A stretch of 64,000 bases of DNA. Origin: Marivirga tractuosa DSM 4126 (lineage in GTDB: Bacteria > Bacteroidota > Bacteroidia > Cytophagales > Cyclobacteriaceae). The notes beneath the pieces are model-generated. The model did no database searches, had not been told where the DNA came from, and saw nothing but the letters and a program-made list of their open reading frames with translations. The stretch is from assembly GCF_000183425.1 (NCBI RefSeq), contig NC_014759.1:682001-746000 (forward strand), given 5' to 3'. The translations under genes and the position numbers were made by a program. Shown here piece by piece: positions 1 through 9,600 of the stretch. Every line of letters begins with the position of its first letter. Position 1 is the first letter of the stretch.

Positions 1-809
1 TAGATCGGTTCAAAGGCACTTATTCCAAAACGCTTCAGGTTCAATCACGTGTGAAAATGTTTGAAAAAATGGAGATTGTAGAAGTCGATGAAGTAGATAC
101 CGCTGCACTGAACATAAAGTTCCCTCCTGCCCCGCGTTCTGGCAATTATCCGGTCATTGCCGATGGTTTAAGTAAATCCTATGGCGATCACGTTGTATTC
201 CAAGATGTATCCCTGACTATTGCTCGAGGCGAAAAAATTGCTTTCGTGGGTAAAAATGGTGAAGGTAAATCAACCTTAGTGAAAGCCATTATGGGTGAAA
301 TTGATTATGAAGGTGAATTACAAGTTGGCCATAATAGCATGATTGGCTACTTTGCGCAAAACCAGGCGGCTTTATTAGATGGCGAGCTAAGTGTTTTCCA
401 AACCGTTGATAATATTGCAAAGGGAGATGTAAGAACTAAAATTAAAGATATGTTAGGTGCTTTTATGTTTAGTGGTGATGCACTAGATAAAAAAGTAAAA
501 GTACTTTCCGGTGGAGAGCGCACCCGATTGGCGATGATCAAATTACTGCTTCAGCCTGTTAACTTGCTCATTCTGGATGAACCCACCAACCATCTGGACA
601 TCAAAACAAAAGAGATCTTAAAGGATGCTTTAAAAGCTTTTGAGGGCACTATGATATTAGTTTCTCACGATAGGGATTTCCTCGATGGTTTAGCTAATAA
701 AGTATTTGAATTTGGCAACAAGCGTGTAAAAGAACATTTCGAAGATATTGGCGGATTCCTTCGTAATAAGAAAATGGAAAACTTGAAGGAGATCGAGCGG
801 AAGATTTGA
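1..809 (+). CDS. ABC-F family ATPase, C-terminal part (gene starts before the window)
   Basis: The reading frame is open from the left edge (first full codon at 3), so the ATG at 51 is internal and this is the C-terminal part of a longer protein. The residues before that ATG (DRFKGTYSKTLQVQSRVK) look like the linker between the two ATPase domains of ABC-F proteins. The second ATPase domain is complete: Walker A GKNGEGKST, signature LSGGERTRLAM, Walker B LLILDEPTNHLD and the switch histidine in VSHDRDFL. There are no membrane segments, which fits soluble ABC-F proteins that act on ribosomes (translation factors or antibiotic protection). The exact subgroup cannot be decided without the N-terminal half. 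Confidence 0.9.
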   Translation, partial: DRFKGTYSKTLQVQSRVKMFEKMEIVEVDEVDTAALNIKFPPAPRSGNYPVIADGLSKSYGDHVVFQDVSLTIARGEKIAFVGKNGEGKSTLVKAIMGEIDYEGELQVGHNSMIGYFAQNQAALLDGELSVFQTVDNIAKGDVRTKIKDMLGAFMFSGDALDKKVKVLSGGERTRLAMIKLLLQPVNLLILDEPTNHLDIKTKEILKDALKAFEGTMILVSHDRDFLDGLANKVFEFGNKRVKEHFEDIGGFLRNKKMENLKEIERKI

Positions 810-843
810 GTGCTTTCAACTCCTAAAATTATTGAAAGGACAT

Positions 844-878
844 AGACTAAAGGTATCTATATGAAAAATCTTTAGTCT
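844..878 (+). terminator. inverted repeat after the ABC-F gene, possible terminator
   Basis: Perfect 9-bp arms (AGACTAAAG at 844-852, CTTTAGTCT at 870-878) separated by 17 bases lie 35 bp after the stop codon. No T-run follows directly, so its role as a terminator is uncertain. Confidence 0.3.
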
Positions 879-959
879 GGAGGAAAAATTCTCAACACAT
901 TTAATTTTTTATTTAAATAAATCGTTAGTTTTGGTCGATATTTCAACTATTATTTTAAA

Positions 960-2180
960 ATGAAAAGAATACACTATTTTCTTGTAGCTATCTTAATAAT
1001 TCTATGTACCAACCTACAAAATTCTTATAGTCAAGTATTTAACGATGGGTATATAGTTAATCATGATCAAGACACTATTGTGGGATACGTGAATCCTGAA
1101 CTCCCAAAAGACAGGATTACAAAAGAAGCTGAATTCATAGCTCTTGACGGCAAAGAGAAAATTGTTTATTCTTATGAAGATATAAAAGCCTATGGAGAAT
1201 TTAACGGCTTTGCCTACATTTCAATTTCTGATACAGCAAAAACACATTTCCCAGGCTTTTACAGATTGATCTATCAAGGCCGAATTTCGCTACTTAAACT
1301 TAATGATAAAATATTCCTGCAAAAAGAAAATGGCAGACTTACCCATATTGAAGAAATACGAAAGTCTAATAAGCATATTGGTATACTAACTACTCTGCTG
1401 GACGATTGTGAATCTTTAAGGCTTGATAATTATCATGTAAAGGTTCATGAGAAGAGCTTATTGAAAATTCTTAATGACTATGATAATTGTTTTGGAAGCA
1501 ACTCCAAAACTTTTAAAAACAACACTGATTTTAAGGTGAATTGGGGAATAATGGGAATGTTAAATCATAATTCATTATCAATTAAACATTTAGATGATGG
1601 TGTAGAAGATATTTTACATGGTAAACATAAAATTAACCATACTATTTCGCCTTTAGTTTTTATAGAGTTAGCTGATAAAAACATTTCCAGAAATTTTCTC
1701 TGGAGAATAGAGTTAGAATTTACTAGAGATCAAATTTTTTCTGGGAACCTAATATCTAGTAAATTTAATGAAACAACGGAGGCTCCGAAATTTAACTCCA
1801 TAATAGAAGAATTTCATTACAGCCTAACTACCATAAAGACTGCAATTGGCATGAATTACTATAAACCTATCAATTTGGATTATTCCCTATTTATGGGTGC
1901 TTCTTTAATAAATAATTTACATTTAACTTCAGATGCTAGTCGGTATAGGTTTTCTCACAGGGAACTTAAAATGGTAGCAGATACAACGATCAATTTGACA
2001 AAATTCGCCCCTGGTGGTAATTTAAGTTTTGGTCTTCAAAAAAAGATGGGCAATCTATATGGGCTTTTCGGTTATAGAATTGAGTATTCTGCTAGCCCAT
2101 GGTTTGAAAAAGAAGGGTTTCATGAAATAATTAACTCCAAACTAATCAGAAATCAAGTATTTTTCGGAATTAAATTTTAA
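960..2180 (+). CDS. secreted or outer-membrane protein of unknown function
   Basis: 406 aa. It begins with a clear signal peptide (positive MKRIH, hydrophobic stretch, cleavage near residue 25 at YSQ-VF). No catalytic motif is recognised. The C-terminal half alternates polar and aromatic residues and ends in phenylalanine (GIKF), which fits an outer-membrane beta barrel. The N-terminal half after the signal resembles short soluble regions common in Cytophagales surface proteins, but this is only an impression. A TAGTTTTG sequence at 926-933 fits the Bacteroidota -7 promoter box. The next gene follows after 18 bp, so the two are probably co-transcribed and may act together at the cell surface. 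Confidence 0.7.
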   Translation: MKRIHYFLVAILIILCTNLQNSYSQVFNDGYIVNHDQDTIVGYVNPELPKDRITKEAEFIALDGKEKIVYSYEDIKAYGEFNGFAYISISDTAKTHFPGFYRLIYQGRISLLKLNDKIFLQKENGRLTHIEEIRKSNKHIGILTTLLDDCESLRLDNYHVKVHEKSLLKILNDYDNCFGSNSKTFKNNTDFKVNWGIMGMLNHNSLSIKHLDDGVEDILHGKHKINHTISPLVFIELADKNISRNFLWRIELEFTRDQIFSGNLISSKFNETTEAPKFNSIIEEFHYSLTTIKTAIGMNYYKPINLDYSLFMGASLINNLHLTSDASRYRFSHRELKMVADTTINLTKFAPGGNLSFGLQKKMGNLYGLFGYRIEYSASPWFEKEGFHEIINSKLIRNQVFFGIKF

Positions 2181-2198
2181 TATAAAGTAAAATTTGAA

Positions 2199-3110
2199 AT
2201 GATAGATCAAATTAAAAAATTCAGCACCTTTTCGATATTATTATTTTTGATGTTTGGCTGTAGCATTACGGATTATGATTATGATTTTCCGACTATTGAA
2301 GAATCTTCAATAGAAAGTATATCAGAGGAGGGCGTAGTTTTATCTGCAAAAATCTCAAAAAATAAGTCCGCCTATGAAATTACTGAATATGGATTTATTT
2401 GGTGGCAGAATTCTGTAAGAAAAGTGACGAAAACATTTGAGGAGCCTCTAGAAGCAGATGAATTTAGTTTTACAATATCATCAGGATTGGCAGCCAACGA
2501 ATCCTATTTTTATACTCCTTACATAAAATTTGGTAATATAAAAGCAGAAGGGGAAATAACAGAATTTATTAGCAAGGGAAGCCAAGCTGTAGTTTTTGAT
2601 GATTTTTATCCTAAAGTAATTTCTTGGACAGATACTCTTTATATTGAAGGAAAGAACTTTAGTTTTCACCCTTATGATTTAAATGTCTATGTGGATCAAA
2701 GGCTAATTCAAATTGTAGAAGTGACCGATACTAAAATAAAGGCATTTCTACCACTCAATTTGACTAAAAGAATAAATAATGTATCCATAAGAGCTACTGG
2801 AATAGAAGTAAAATCAGATGATCAACTTACATTGTTAATGCCTGAGATTATAGACTTTACACCTAAACGAGCCAAAGAAGGTGATAAAATACAAATAACT
2901 GTCAAAAACCTTCTTCCACTTCCTTATACCTTCAATAAATTTTATTGGGGTGATCAGGAGTTTTTCGTTCATGAAGAAAGGGGTAATTTAATCACAGTGG
3001 AAATGCTATCTGGGTCAAATGTAACAGGGAGCAAAAAAATTAGAGCGGAAATAGCCAACACTGAGTTTTTTGCAGAATCAGATGAGGACTTAATTTTTGT
3101 GGATAATTAA
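2199..3110 (+). CDS. IPT/TIG-domain lipoprotein
   Basis: 303 aa. A hydrophobic leader ends in a lipobox (LMFGC, cysteine about residue 21), so this is a predicted lipoprotein. From about residue 130 there are two consecutive IPT/TIG-like immunoglobulin folds; one opens with FYPKVISWTDTLYIEGKNF and the other with PEIIDFTPKRAKEGDKIQI. Such folds are common in surface proteins of Bacteroidota that bind polysaccharide or protein. Its place directly behind a barrel-like protein suggests a two-gene surface unit. The ligand is unknown. Confidence 0.75.
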   Translation: MIDQIKKFSTFSILLFLMFGCSITDYDYDFPTIEESSIESISEEGVVLSAKISKNKSAYEITEYGFIWWQNSVRKVTKTFEEPLEADEFSFTISSGLAANESYFYTPYIKFGNIKAEGEITEFISKGSQAVVFDDFYPKVISWTDTLYIEGKNFSFHPYDLNVYVDQRLIQIVEVTDTKIKAFLPLNLTKRINNVSIRATGIEVKSDDQLTLLMPEIIDFTPKRAKEGDKIQITVKNLLPLPYTFNKFYWGDQEFFVHEERGNLITVEMLSGSNVTGSKKIRAEIANTEFFAESDEDLIFVDN

Positions 3111-3643
3111 GGTACAAAAGCTCGACTTTGCTGGCATTCAGGCTGCTGCCTTGCCAACACACCAAGGGCATTGTGCTTCACACGGTATTTTTTCTTGCTG
3201 GGAAGGAAAGATAAATGGCTCACTATCGTAATGCACTACTCTCCGCCTGATCCCGCCCATGCGGGTTCAACTACTGCACTGTCCTAGCTTCTGGACGATC
3301 TGTTAGGTACTCTCCTTTGTTACCTTTTATCTTATTGCTCTGCCAACGGGATTTTAACCAACTTCATGACGAATTTTGCTAACAGAAGCAAAGTACCTTT
3401 AGAAACTTTTTGTTTTTATAGGAAGGTTTTGGTGGTTATGAAAATTCCGTGTTTCATTGCTGATTGGTCATATGCACCAAGACTGTTGATAATCGGTAAC
3501 AGAAGATACCAAGAAAACAACTCTGTTCAGCTTGCTATAGATGCAAAAGAGCTATCTCACACCATTTGGAACATGGCGGGAACGGGGGTTTTAATGTAAG
3601 GCATGGCTCTCGTAAAACATTTCAAAAGATTTAGACTGGAAAT
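3111..3643. other. gene-poor region, relatively GC-rich, unexplained
   Basis: No convincing gene is seen here. From about 3120 to 3360 the composition is clearly less AT-rich than the flanking genes, with short palindromic words such as CCCGCCCATGCGGG near 3252. A 77-codon open frame at 3366-3599 has no recognisable family and no leader, and I do not call it. The region sits exactly at the end of the RHS locus, so it may be a remnant of a mobile element or a recombination border. Confidence 0.4.
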
Positions 3644-4216
3644 TTAGTAAGACTTTACAGTATCAATTATTTCGCCATTATTATACATTACATCATAGGT
3701 TCGATTACCCAAAGAATCAGAGAAACTTACTACTCCTTCCCCAAATGTATCTGCCTCAGCAAAGATAGAACCATTAGAATAATACTGCTTAAAATTAACG
3801 GTTTTACCTCCTTTATTTATGTAAATAGTATTAATATTCCCATTAGGGTAATAGTCTTTTGACAACCCCTGTTCTTTGCCGTATACATAATTAGTTAAGG
3901 CTTTAAGGTTCCCATTTTCATAATATATTCTTAACTCACCATGCTTTATAGAATCCGTAAGCTCCTCTTCAATAGCCAGATTTCCATCTATGAAGGTTTG
4001 TCGAAAATTTAATGAATCATTACTATATGTAAGTTTTTCAATAACATTTCCATCTTTATCATAAACTGACCATTCTCCTTGTCTCTTTCCTTCTACTTTT
4101 TGACCAGTGTATCTTAACTCACCTGATTCATAATATTCTTTTACTTCCATGGTTTTTGAACAGGACCATAAAAGCACTAATAACATAATCGACAGATTAA
4201 CTTTACAACTTTTCAT
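3644..4216 (-). CDS. MORN/YwqK-like repeat lipoprotein, candidate immunity protein
   Basis: 190 aa. A short hydrophobic leader ends in LLWSC, a lipobox with the cysteine at about residue 19. The rest consists of MORN/YwqK-type repeats with the pattern YYxxGxL (YYESGELRYTGQ, YYENGNLKALTN, YYPNGNINTIY, YYSNGSIFAEA). Proteins of the YwqK family are known as antitoxins or immunity partners of polymorphic toxins. The gene starts on the base next to the stop codon of the orphan RHS cassette, so the two are translationally linked. Immunity toward that tip is inferred from position and family. Structural surface protein is the alternative. Confidence 0.75.
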   Translation of the reverse strand: MKSCKVNLSIMLLVLLWSCSKTMEVKEYYESGELRYTGQKVEGKRQGEWSVYDKDGNVIEKLTYSNDSLNFRQTFIDGNLAIEEELTDSIKHGELRIYYENGNLKALTNYVYGKEQGLSKDYYPNGNINTIYINKGGKTVNFKQYYSNGSIFAEADTFGEGVVSFSDSLGNRTYDVMYNNGEIIDTVKSY

Positions 4217-6022
4217 TTAAATTCCAATTACTGATTTAAAAATAAATTCTGTTTCAACTGTATCAATATTTCCATTGCCAAAATCCCTTCTTATTTGAAA
4301 ATCGTACCCCGCTCTACCATTCAGCTGGAAGAAACTATTTTTTCTTAATGTATCAAGTTCAATCTCATTACCACTTCCCGATGCACTTGACTTATTTCCA
4401 TTTTGCACATTTTCATTTGAGCTTGCAGAATTACCACTACTACCTTCGGCAAATAATTCTTTTACCTTGCTTAAGGATTCTGCAATATCTACAGACGGAT
4501 CACTTGAACCACTATGCTTACCAGCTCCACCCCCAGACGAAACCAAAAGTAGGTCAATATTTAATGTTGCTTCGGTCTTTTCTGCGGTGGTTTTTGTAGA
4601 TTCTGAAGGCATATCAACAGCCGTCACTAGTGGGATTCCACCAGCGACCTCTTCTCCAGCTCCTTCAAAATTTGAATCTGGGCCTACAAAGCTTACGACA
4701 GCATCTAACCCTTTATTAAATTCCCGACTCATCATTTGGCCAAATGCCTTAAATCCTTCAACTGCAGTTTCAGGACAAATCGGACAATCACCGTACGGAT
4801 CATTAAACCGTATAGGATTATTGAATGAGTATTGGTATGGCGTAAGACTTTCTTGTGAAAATTTGTCAGCCATAGGATCAATATTCATAAATCTACCTAA
4901 AGCTGGATCATATGCCCTAAATTTTGTCAAATCCCATCCAAGTTCTGGTACTCTCTCTGTTCTAAAAAACTTTCCTTCCGCTCCTTGAAATGTTTTATCA
5001 CCAGTTCCTTGATTATACTTATGGTTATTAGCCTTTGAATAACTCCTTTGGTAGGAGTTAAAAGTTAGACCAAAGGGATAGTAATCATCCGCTTGCAGCA
5101 CCGCATTATAATGGTGGTCGACCCTAAAATCGTCCCAGAAGACCTCAACGGATTGCTGGCTTTCGTTGCTCAAGAACACCATCAGATAGCCATCCTCTTC
5201 TATTTGTATTTCCTCAAAAGTAAGTTTTTGGTGCGTACCACTGCCAACTCCTGGGTCAGCTGCACTTTCTGACAATCTTTCAAAGCCTGAATTTACATAA
5301 TTGAAATTTTCATCCAGCATGATATAGTTCAAATAGGCTTTAGGGCTTTCTTCTTCGCTCCCGTCTGCCATGGCAGCTGAAATAAAATCTGAATTCAGGT
5401 TATTTTCTATTATTGTCCCTTCACCGGTTAGCGTTCCACCACCCAACATGGTAACCAAAGCATTCACCAATGCTGCCCCGTTAATTTCATCGTTGGTAAA
5501 CTGGGCATCTAAATATTTACCATATACTTCTGCACTGACTTTATCGCCCTTGCTTACGTAAAGGGTTTTCATCAAACCTACTATATCCGTGCCACCGCCA
5601 CTTAATCGGTGTGCATAATTGCCGCTCTTTTTCAGTGGATTACTTAAAATGGTAATCTCATCATAATTATCAAAATAAGGATTGCCAGCTGTCTCAAAAT
5701 CAGTGGCATAATTATCATCTCTCACGGCAAAGGTTGTACGTACATTGCCCAAATGATCTTTCAAGTGGTACTGGTATTCATTTTTATCGACTCCGTCCAT
5801 GGTTTTGGGCACTACCCTGCCCTCTGCGGTTTGGATAAACTGCAAGGTGTCATTTTCTAAGATGAGTGAGCCGATATAGTCCGTAGCTTTTATCAATGTA
5901 TTGTTTTCGTAGACTTCTTGGCGGAGTTTTGTACCTGAAGCGTCATAAATATAGACAATTTTGTTTTTATGGACAGGTTTTGAGGATAATTGAAAATTTC
6001 TAGTTCCAAGCCAAATGGACAC
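4217..6022 (-). pseudogene. orphan RHS core and C-terminal tip cassette
   Basis: 601 codons from a GTG at 6022; the frame is open to about 6115 without any ATG, and there is no signal peptide. Residues from about 25 to 330 are almost identical to the corresponding part of the 2420-aa RHS protein, with only about six substitutions across 300 residues, and include DHLGNVRTTFAVRD. The RHS core then diverges (FRAYDPALGRFMNIDPMADK) and ends at the NDPYG border near residue 410. The last 190 residues are a distinct tip with a Ser/Gly-rich linker and a final FFQLNGRAGYDFQIRRDFG segment that I do not recognise. This looks like a displaced or silent cassette that could be joined to the full gene by recombination. 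It may or may not be translated. Confidence 0.7.
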
Positions 6023-6120
6023 ACGCGAAAACGCGTGCGCCAGCGGGGGACTAAAAAAACTATCTTTCAGGTCATTGATACTTTTCTTAGGGATTCTAAA
6101 ACCAGAGTGGCTTATTCATG

Positions 6121-6152
6121 ATAAAGCCCAACCATTCCTGATTGGGCTTTAT
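6121..6152 (-). terminator. hairpin terminator at the end of the RHS operon
   Basis: Perfect 11-bp arms (ATAAAGCCCAA at 6121-6131, TTGGGCTTTAT at 6142-6152) lie just after the stop codon of the gene ending at 6158 on the minus strand. It separates the main RHS operon from the orphan cassette. Confidence 0.6.
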
Positions 6153-6157
6153 TATTT

Positions 6158-6685
6158 TTACATACTCTTAGCATAATACAGAAGTCGCTCAACTAAGTAG
6201 GAGTAAACAGCTGAGTCTATAGGATTGGGTTTGATAAAGATAGACAACCTTGCTTCTCCGTACCTTTTGCCGTGTTTATCCTTCATAACAAAATATGTAA
6301 TATTTCCCGATGAGGCTTCATACTCTGGTTTGAAAAAATCCGAATCGAATGTGATAAAATCATCTCTATAAATTGTCTTATCAAACATCCTTTTGGCTAA
6401 TTCACCAGATAAATTCAAAGTTGTATCCTTCAAAATCCTTGTCTCCCCATTGTCCATGCTTCTGATGTAATACTCTCTGTAGGAACCAGTGTTTTCCACA
6501 AGAATTATAAAGTCTTTATCAGCTACTGAAAATATGATGTGAGTACTACCTTCAATTTCTTCTTTCAGTTGACTTTTTGCAACATTATCAGCTTTCTGTC
6601 GACTTTGCTTATCAGCTTCACTTAGCTGTTGTGAGCAAGCAACGAAAGAAAATGAGTAAAAAAATATGATTAGTATTCCTTTCAT
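6158..6685 (-). CDS. small lipoprotein next to the RHS tip, candidate immunity protein
   Basis: 175 aa. The leader MKGILIIFFYSFSFVAC ends in a lipobox with the cysteine at residue 17. The mature part starts with a charged helix (EADKQSRQKADNVAKSQLKEE) and then a mostly beta region without known motifs. It begins 12 bp after the stop codon of the 2420-aa RHS gene, the position in which immunity genes follow toxin genes. The function is inferred only from position. If the RHS tip acts outside the cytoplasm, a lipid-anchored inhibitor would be in the right compartment. Confidence 0.65.
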   Translation of the reverse strand: MKGILIIFFYSFSFVACSQQLSEADKQSRQKADNVAKSQLKEEIEGSTHIIFSVADKDFIILVENTGSYREYYIRSMDNGETRILKDTTLNLSGELAKRMFDKTIYRDDFITFDSDFFKPEYEASSGNITYFVMKDKHGKRYGEARLSIFIKPNPIDSAVYSYLVERLLYYAKSM

Positions 6686-6697
6686 AATTCTGTTTCC

Positions 6698-9600
6698 TTA
6701 ATTCCCTATCTTCGGTAATGCATTTGGATCAACAACTTTACCACCTGCGTGATTTGAACCATCTCTAGTTTGTATACCCAAAACCCGCCTTATTAAATTA
6801 TCTGTCCTAATAGCATGAGTATTATTTGTTTTAGCATCAGCACCTCTTGCGGAAGGTATACCATGCCCCATAACTTCATGCCCTGTAGTTACAGCCCTAT
6901 TTCCTCCTGACTGTTGCACTCCTTCCCCTTCAACTATTATTGAATGTGACCCATTTTCAGTAGGTACATTAAATCCAGCACCTCCAAAGACATTAATAAC
7001 AGAAGAGTTAATATTCCCTTCTGCGTTTCTTGATGCATCTCCAATTCCACTTTGAGCATTATTCAAATGCTCGACAACCGCATCTCCTCCATCTGATGAA
7101 ATATCATCCCCCAGCTCTACAAATTCTACCTTATGTACATCCTCTGAGTTGATAGCTCCTGCTACCAAATTTACAAGGGCTAAATCATCTCCTTCTAGAC
7201 CTTCGATAGCTCCTGATAAAGCATCTGAATCAATTGCATTAAACTTCTTACCATTACCCTTTCTACCTGAACGAGTAATCAGGCTTCTAAAAGCTGCAAA
7301 TTGCTCTCCTGCAAAAATTGCATTTAAATCCTCATGAGTCTTTTCAGCATCTTTTTTCGTAACACCCTCTATCTGCATCCCGTCAGGATCAATGTACCTG
7401 ACAGGGTTGTTTAATGCATAGTGGTAAGGACTATGCATGTCATATTTATTAGCCAAAGGATCAACATTAAACCACCTTCCTAAGTCTGGCATGTACATCC
7501 TCGCCCCATAATCCAACCACCCAGTTTCTTCCTGCTCTTCCTTGCCGTTGAACTTATAATTATTGGCTTTTGAGTAACTTCTTGTATAGCTGTTAAAAGT
7601 CAAGCCAAAGGGGTAGTAATCGTCCGCCTGCAGCACCGCATTATAATGGTGGTCGACCCTAAAATCGTCCCAGAAGACCTCAACGGATTGCTGGCTTTCG
7701 TTGCTCAAGAACACCATCAGATATCCATCCTCTTCTATGGCTATTTCCTCAAAAGTAAGTTTTTGGTGCGTACCACTGCCATCTCCTGGGTCTGCTGCAC
7801 TTTCTGCAAGTCTTTCAAAACCTGAATTCACATAATTGAAATTTTTATCCAGCATGATATAGTTCAAATAGGCTTTAGGGCTTTCTTCTTCGCTCCCGTC
7901 TGCCATGGCAGCTGAAATAAAATCTGAATTCAGGTTATTTTCTATTATTGTCCCTTCACCGGTTAGCGTTCCACCACCCAACATGGTAACCAAAGCATTC
8001 ACCAATGCTGCCCCGTTAATTTCATCGTTGGTAAACTGGGCATCCAAATATTTACCATATACTTCTGCACTGACTTTATCGCCCTTGCTTACGTAAAGGG
8101 TTTTCATCAAACCTACTACATCCGTGCCACCGCCACTTAATCGGTGCGCATAATTGCCGCTCTTTTTCAGCGGATTACTTAAAATGGTAATCTCATCATA
8201 ATTATCGAAATACGGATTACCAGCTGTCTCAAAATCAGTGGCATAATTATCATCTCTCACGGCAAAGGTTGTACGTACATTGCCCAAATGATCTTTCAAG
8301 TGGTACTGGTATTCATTTTTATCGACTCCGTCCACGGTTTTGGGCACTACCCTGCCCTCTGCGGTTTGGATAAACTGCAAGGTGTCATTTTCTAAGATGA
8401 GTGAGCCGATATAGTCCGTAGCTTTTATCAATGTGTTGTTTTCGTAGACTTCTTGGCGGAGTTTAGTGCCAGAAGCAGAGTAAATATAGGTAATTTTGTT
8501 CCCGTTTTCAAAGATAACTTCCTCCGGTAAGTTCAAATTATTGTATTTTATACTATCTATCTCCTTGTTGGCATCTGAAATCATATTTCCGTTGTCGTCA
8601 TAGGTATAGTCAAGACCAGAAGTATTACCGTCCTTAAATCCAGTTTCCACATCTCCTATATCACTCACAAAATTTAGTTGATTGCCCGATCCTGCATAAT
8701 CATAGGTCAAATCATCCATTAAAACCCCGTCTGCATCTCGTCTTTTCAACTGCTTGATATTCCCATTTTGATCGTATTCATCGATCCTTAACTGATACTT
8801 TTGGCCTGAAGTTTGTGCTGACCCTTCATAAAAGTCAGCCGCTGTTATTCTATTCAAGCCATCATATCCATACCCATAGGCATTTTGCTGCAGCACATTT
8901 TCAGCATCAATATCATTTCTTTTTCCTCCCCATTTTACTGCAGCGATATTTCCGTTGTATTGTGCCTCTGCGTTTAAATCAAAATTGTCGGTATAGCCCA
9001 GTTCCATCCCGAACAGGTCAGCTTTTTCATTGGCATTGTCCGTACTTAGGTCCGCATGGTTGATGCGGGTAAGCCAGCCCCTGATGTTATAGCGATAGTC
9101 CACGCTTTGGGCAAAATTATCCCCGTCCTCGTGCAATTTTCTATTTATTAGCTCACCTAGTTCGTTGTATTGGTTGGAGACCATGAGTTGCTTACCTGAT
9201 GTAGAGATTTTAGCATCTAAAATTCTGTCACCTACATTATAAGTGGTTACATCGGCATAAAGATCCGTGGTTATAGCTTTGCTAGAAGTCCAAAAAATTT
9301 CACCATTATGTACATAGTGAATTTGTCCATTTTTTTTTCTGATTTCTACCACATCACCAATTATATAACTATTTAAAAAATCGGCACCAGTTTTTCTTGC
9401 TCCATTTTCGTAAATATATAACCATCCATTGCCAGCAACATAAAGTGCGTAATCCATGTTGCTATATGAAGTACTATTAGGATCATCATTTAATCCAATT
9501 AGGAATCTTCCTTGCGTTTCTATTTCAACACTATAACTCCCATTATTTTCAAATTTAATGGGAGTTTTAGAATATGCATTGGTATTTGTATAACCAGCTG

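Noticed and set aside
3366..3599. 77-codon open frame as a small gene
   Set aside because: No leader, family resemblance or promoter is visible, and the composition suggests non-coding DNA.
4348..4988. Plus-strand open frames over the orphan RHS cassette
   Set aside because: They lie antisense to clearly conserved RHS coding sequence and have low-complexity, unfamiliar translations.
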